A DNA stretch of 64,000 nucleotides from Gordonia bronchialis DSM 43247 (GTDB lineage: Bacteria > Actinomycetota > Actinomycetes > Mycobacteriales > Mycobacteriaceae). Under the pieces are notes generated by a model that was not told the origin of the DNA, searched no databases, and saw only the letters and a program-made list of their open reading frames with translations. The stretch lies in assembly GCF_000024785.1 (NCBI RefSeq), contig NC_013441.1, positions 806,001 through 870,000 of the forward strand. Direction: 5' to 3'. Every line of letters starts with the position of its first letter. Within the stretch, counting starts at the first letter, position 1. Of the stretch, positions 61,585-64,000 are shown piece by piece. Made by a program: the position numbers and the translations under genes.

Positions 61585-61765
61585 GGCGACCACTCTGCGG
61601 CCGCCGACTGTTCACTCGTTTGTCACGTTGTGGCGCAGGAGAATTCGACGTTCCCCTGCGATCTGCATCACATGCGACGACGGGCGTTCGCGAATCGGGG
61701 GCGGCGATCGTAGATTGAGCATGCCATCAGGCAGCAGTCTTCAACTGAACAGGAAAGGCAGTCCA

Positions 61766-62608
61766 ATGGGTCGGGGAATCAATGGATTGGATATGTCCGC
61801 AGGGGGATCGGCGATCGCGTCGTCGGGCACCGCGGCGGGACGCACGTGGATGGGCCGCGCGGTGGGCGCCGGACTCGCCGGGATCGCGATCACCGGCGCG
61901 CTCGCCGTGGCCACGCCGTCGGCGAGTGCCGGGGTGACCGCCACGCGGGCGGTCACTGAGACGGTGATCTCCGCGACCTCGTCGGTGGACCAGGTGTCGT
62001 CGAAACTCGTTCGCACGGTGGTGATTCCGGCGAGCCCGGTGGACCTGACCGCCGCCGCACCGGGTCGGACGGTCGTCGCCTATCTGCCCGGGCGCCATGA
62101 GGTCGCCTCGCCGGAGGCCATCGGGACGTCGACCGCCGTCGGCGCCGGTGTGGGTGCGGTGGTGGGCTTCGGTATCGGCTTCCTGGCCGCCCCGCTGGTG
62201 GGCACCATCGGGGCGGCAGTGGCGGGAGCGGTCAGCGCGGCGGTCTGCGCCGGCGCCACCGCGGGTCTCACCTGCGGCATCGTGATCCCACTCGTCGTCG
62301 CCATCTCCTGGCCCGTTGCGGTCATCGCCTCACCGCTGGTGGGCATGGGGATCGGTGCGGCCATCGGTGCCGGAATCGGCGCGGCCGTGGGCACCACCTA
62401 TGCATCCGCGGAGGTTTCCGCGCCGAAGGTGCCGCAGGCCACCCGGGTGCAGGCGCCCGCAGCGGTTGTCGCGCCGAAGCCCGTTGCGGAGATCGCCAAG
62501 GACCCGACGGTGCAGAACATCGTGACCGCCGTCGACCGTGCCATCGCCACGAACCCGCAGCTGGGACCGGTCGGCGACCTCGCCCGGTCGTTCCTGCCCA
62601 AGCACTGA
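61766..62608 (+). CDS. secreted or membrane hydrophobic Gly/Ala-rich protein
   Basis: This 280-residue protein has AGGAAAGG 7 bases before ATG 61766. A signal-like segment (AVGAGLAGIAITGALAVATPSASA) is followed by several Gly/Ala helices (GAGVGAVVGFGIGFLAAPLVG, LVGMGIGAAIGAGIGAAVG) and a helical C-terminus. The glycine-zipper look suggests a membrane-embedded or pore-like protein. Family not recognised. Confidence 0.75.
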   Translation: MGRGINGLDMSAGGSAIASSGTAAGRTWMGRAVGAGLAGIAITGALAVATPSASAGVTATRAVTETVISATSSVDQVSSKLVRTVVIPASPVDLTAAAPGRTVVAYLPGRHEVASPEAIGTSTAVGAGVGAVVGFGIGFLAAPLVGTIGAAVAGAVSAAVCAGATAGLTCGIVIPLVVAISWPVAVIASPLVGMGIGAAIGAGIGAAVGTTYASAEVSAPKVPQATRVQAPAAVVAPKPVAEIAKDPTVQNIVTAVDRAIATNPQLGPVGDLARSFLPKH

Positions 62609-62805
62609 CGCGAACGTCCGGGGGCGCGACGCTGGTCGTCTCGTCCCCCGGATCAGTTCGTCGGACGTGACCTGCACCACGGCAATTTGCGATCGGCGTG
62701 AGACGCAACCTAAGGTTCGTCTCGTTGTCAATGAATGATGTCGTGATCACCTGACTCGCGGGGGTCTGCCGGGTGGGCGCATCCCGCGAGCAAAGGTGTG
62801 CAGTC

Positions 62806-64000
62806 GTGATCAGTCCCCGTGCCGGAAAAGATCGTCGACGGTCGCCGAATATGTTGTGGCGAACCGTGATCGGCCTGTCGGTGGCCGTTGCCGCGCTTGT
62901 CTCGGTCGTCATGGCGGCCGGGGCGCCGGCCGCCGCCGCGCCACCCAACCGGACTCCGAATCCGAACGAGATCTTCAACGGATACGTCCTCGGCACCTTC
63001 ACCAACGGCCGGGTGGCCAGTCCGCAGGAGATCTTCACACCGCTCGTGTCGGCGGATCCGTGGTACGTGGAACCGCGTCTGCGCGGTACCGAGAAGCCCG
63101 GCGCGATCGTGAAGGCGCGCAAGGTCGCCGTCCAGTTCACCGGATTCCGGCCGGGCAATCTCGACGCCTACCAGCTCATGTACGTCACCCGCGGGCTGCA
63201 CGGTGAACCGGAGATCAGTACCGGAATCCTGATGGTCCCGGTGGACGGCCGCGCGAATGCGACACGCCGCGTCGTCGGCTATCAGTTCGCCAACGACAGC
63301 GTCGGAGCGTGGTGTCATCCCTCCACGATGTGGACCGGCAAGGACCCGATGGACGGTGCGTCGTGGTCGGCGTTGGGTCCGCTCGCGCTCATGTTCGGCA
63401 AGGGCTACGCGGTGATGATCAGCGACGTCGGCAACAACGGCGACCCGCATCCGCACGGCGTGTTCGCCGGGAAGTTCGGCGGTAACGCACTTCTCGACGG
63501 ACTTCGGGCTGCGCTTGCCCATCGCGACGCCGGACTGTCGGCTTCGGCGCCCATCTCGTTGTTCGGCATCGCCGGCGGCGGTGTGGGAGCCGCCTTCGCC
63601 GCGGAGAACGCGGCAGCCTATGCGCCCGAACTCAACATCAGGGCAACGGTTCTCGAGGGCATGGCTGTCGATCAGCGCAACTTCATCCGGACGTCGTCGG
63701 GCTCGATCGGTTCCGGTTTCGCCTTCGCCACCCTCCTCGGTCTCGAACCCCGCTACCCGGAGATGAAGATCGACGAAAAGCTGTCCCCGGCGGGCAAAGC
63801 CCTTGCCGACGTGTTCCGCACGCAGTGTCAGACGCCCGCCTATTTCGCCACCCCATTCCTGCCGCTGCAGGCCTTGTTCAAGAACGGGCAGCATCCCGCC
63901 GACATCCCCGACTTCCAGGCCGCCTATCGCGACAATGTGTTGGGGCACAAGGCACCCAAGGCGCCCGTCCTCATCGCGTCCTGCGCCGCCGACGACTCGT
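62806..64000 (+). CDS. LIP-family secreted lipase homologue lacking the catalytic serine (partial)
   Basis: GTG 62806 has AAAGG about 10 bases upstream. A signal peptide follows (RTVIGLSVAVAALVSVVMA, cleavage near PAAAA). The fold resembles the LIP lipases at 9753 and 11308 (GILMVPVDG, GYAVMISDVGNNGDP), but the elbow reads LFGIAGGGVGAA, with Ala 256 where the paralogues have the nucleophilic Ser in GYSGG. A C-terminal part continues past the window (VLIASCAADDS). Confidence 0.85.
   Translation, partial: MISPRAGKDRRRSPNMLWRTVIGLSVAVAALVSVVMAAGAPAAAAPPNRTPNPNEIFNGYVLGTFTNGRVASPQEIFTPLVSADPWYVEPRLRGTEKPGAIVKARKVAVQFTGFRPGNLDAYQLMYVTRGLHGEPEISTGILMVPVDGRANATRRVVGYQFANDSVGAWCHPSTMWTGKDPMDGASWSALGPLALMFGKGYAVMISDVGNNGDPHPHGVFAGKFGGNALLDGLRAALAHRDAGLSASAPISLFGIAGGGVGAAFAAENAAAYAPELNIRATVLEGMAVDQRNFIRTSSGSIGSGFAFATLLGLEPRYPEMKIDEKLSPAGKALADVFRTQCQTPAYFATPFLPLQALFKNGQHPADIPDFQAAYRDNVLGHKAPKAPVLIASCAADDS

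Noticed and set aside
60148-61593. Minus-strand open frame opposite the carboxylesterase
   Set aside because: Antisense shadow; the plus-strand esterase motifs are unmistakable.
62728-63948. Minus-strand open frame opposite the third lipase
   Set aside because: The plus strand has a signal peptide, ribosome site and lipase-fold motifs.

Overview
The window is GC-rich actinobacterial DNA, most likely from a mycolic-acid bacterium (order Mycobacteriales) and possibly Gordonia; the genus is an inference. Evidence for the order: a RamB-type regulator next to isocitrate lyase and fadB2, two heparin-binding-hemagglutinin (HbhA) genes with Lys/Ala-rich tails, an LdtMt5-like lipoprotein L,D-transpeptidase, mycothiol-type arsenate reductases and secreted LIP-type lipases. 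From recalled family knowledge, many genes follow a scattered version of the M. tuberculosis Rv0465c-Rv0485 order: ramB, icl, fadB2, XRE regulator, hbhA, DUF2516, murB, DUF2505, nitrilase, DUF2993, deoC, ldt, SDR and ROK.

Layout. 1-9.7 kb: end of a DNA glycosylase gene, a large SARP/AfsR-type regulator, an ABC exporter pair, and a small regulon (secreted protein, HTH regulator, cupin, methyltransferase) whose two promoters carry the same inverted repeat. 9.7-19.5 kb: two secreted lipases, then ramB, a lipoprotein, icl (with a RamB-like site), fadB2, hbhA and an XRE-cupin regulator. 19.5-38 kb: methyltransferase, benE, TetR-SDR-PPK2 operon, DUF445, XRE regulator, second hbhA with 11-residue repeats, MerR, hydrolase, murB, DUF2505 pair, nitrilase, envelope proteins, purU and deoC.

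38.2-43.8 kb: a complete-looking transposon of about 5.6 kb. It has 15-bp target duplications, inverted ends each with three spaced copies of a GGTGACA-type motif, one IS481-family transposase, and an arsenic cargo (two arsR, arsI, three arsC-like genes, acr3). It inserted just upstream of a LexA-box-bearing 13E12/DUF222-HNH gene, which is itself broken by a short repeat insertion.

45.7-64 kb: thioredoxin-reductase-like oxidoreductase with a frameshifted methyltransferase, XRE-cupin regulator, L,D-transpeptidase, SDR, ROK regulator, transglutaminase-like protein, a zinc-peptidase gene that has lost its catalytic segment, DUF4185 plus otsB-otsA and an unlisted 54-codon gene, a ThrE-type exporter back to back with tRNA-Thr, formylglycine-generating enzyme, carboxylesterase, a secreted hydrophobic protein, and a LIP-family lipase in which Ala replaces the nucleophilic Ser.

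The most notable observations are the arsenic transposon and its exact insertion context, the shared operators of two small regulons, and the serine-less lipase.
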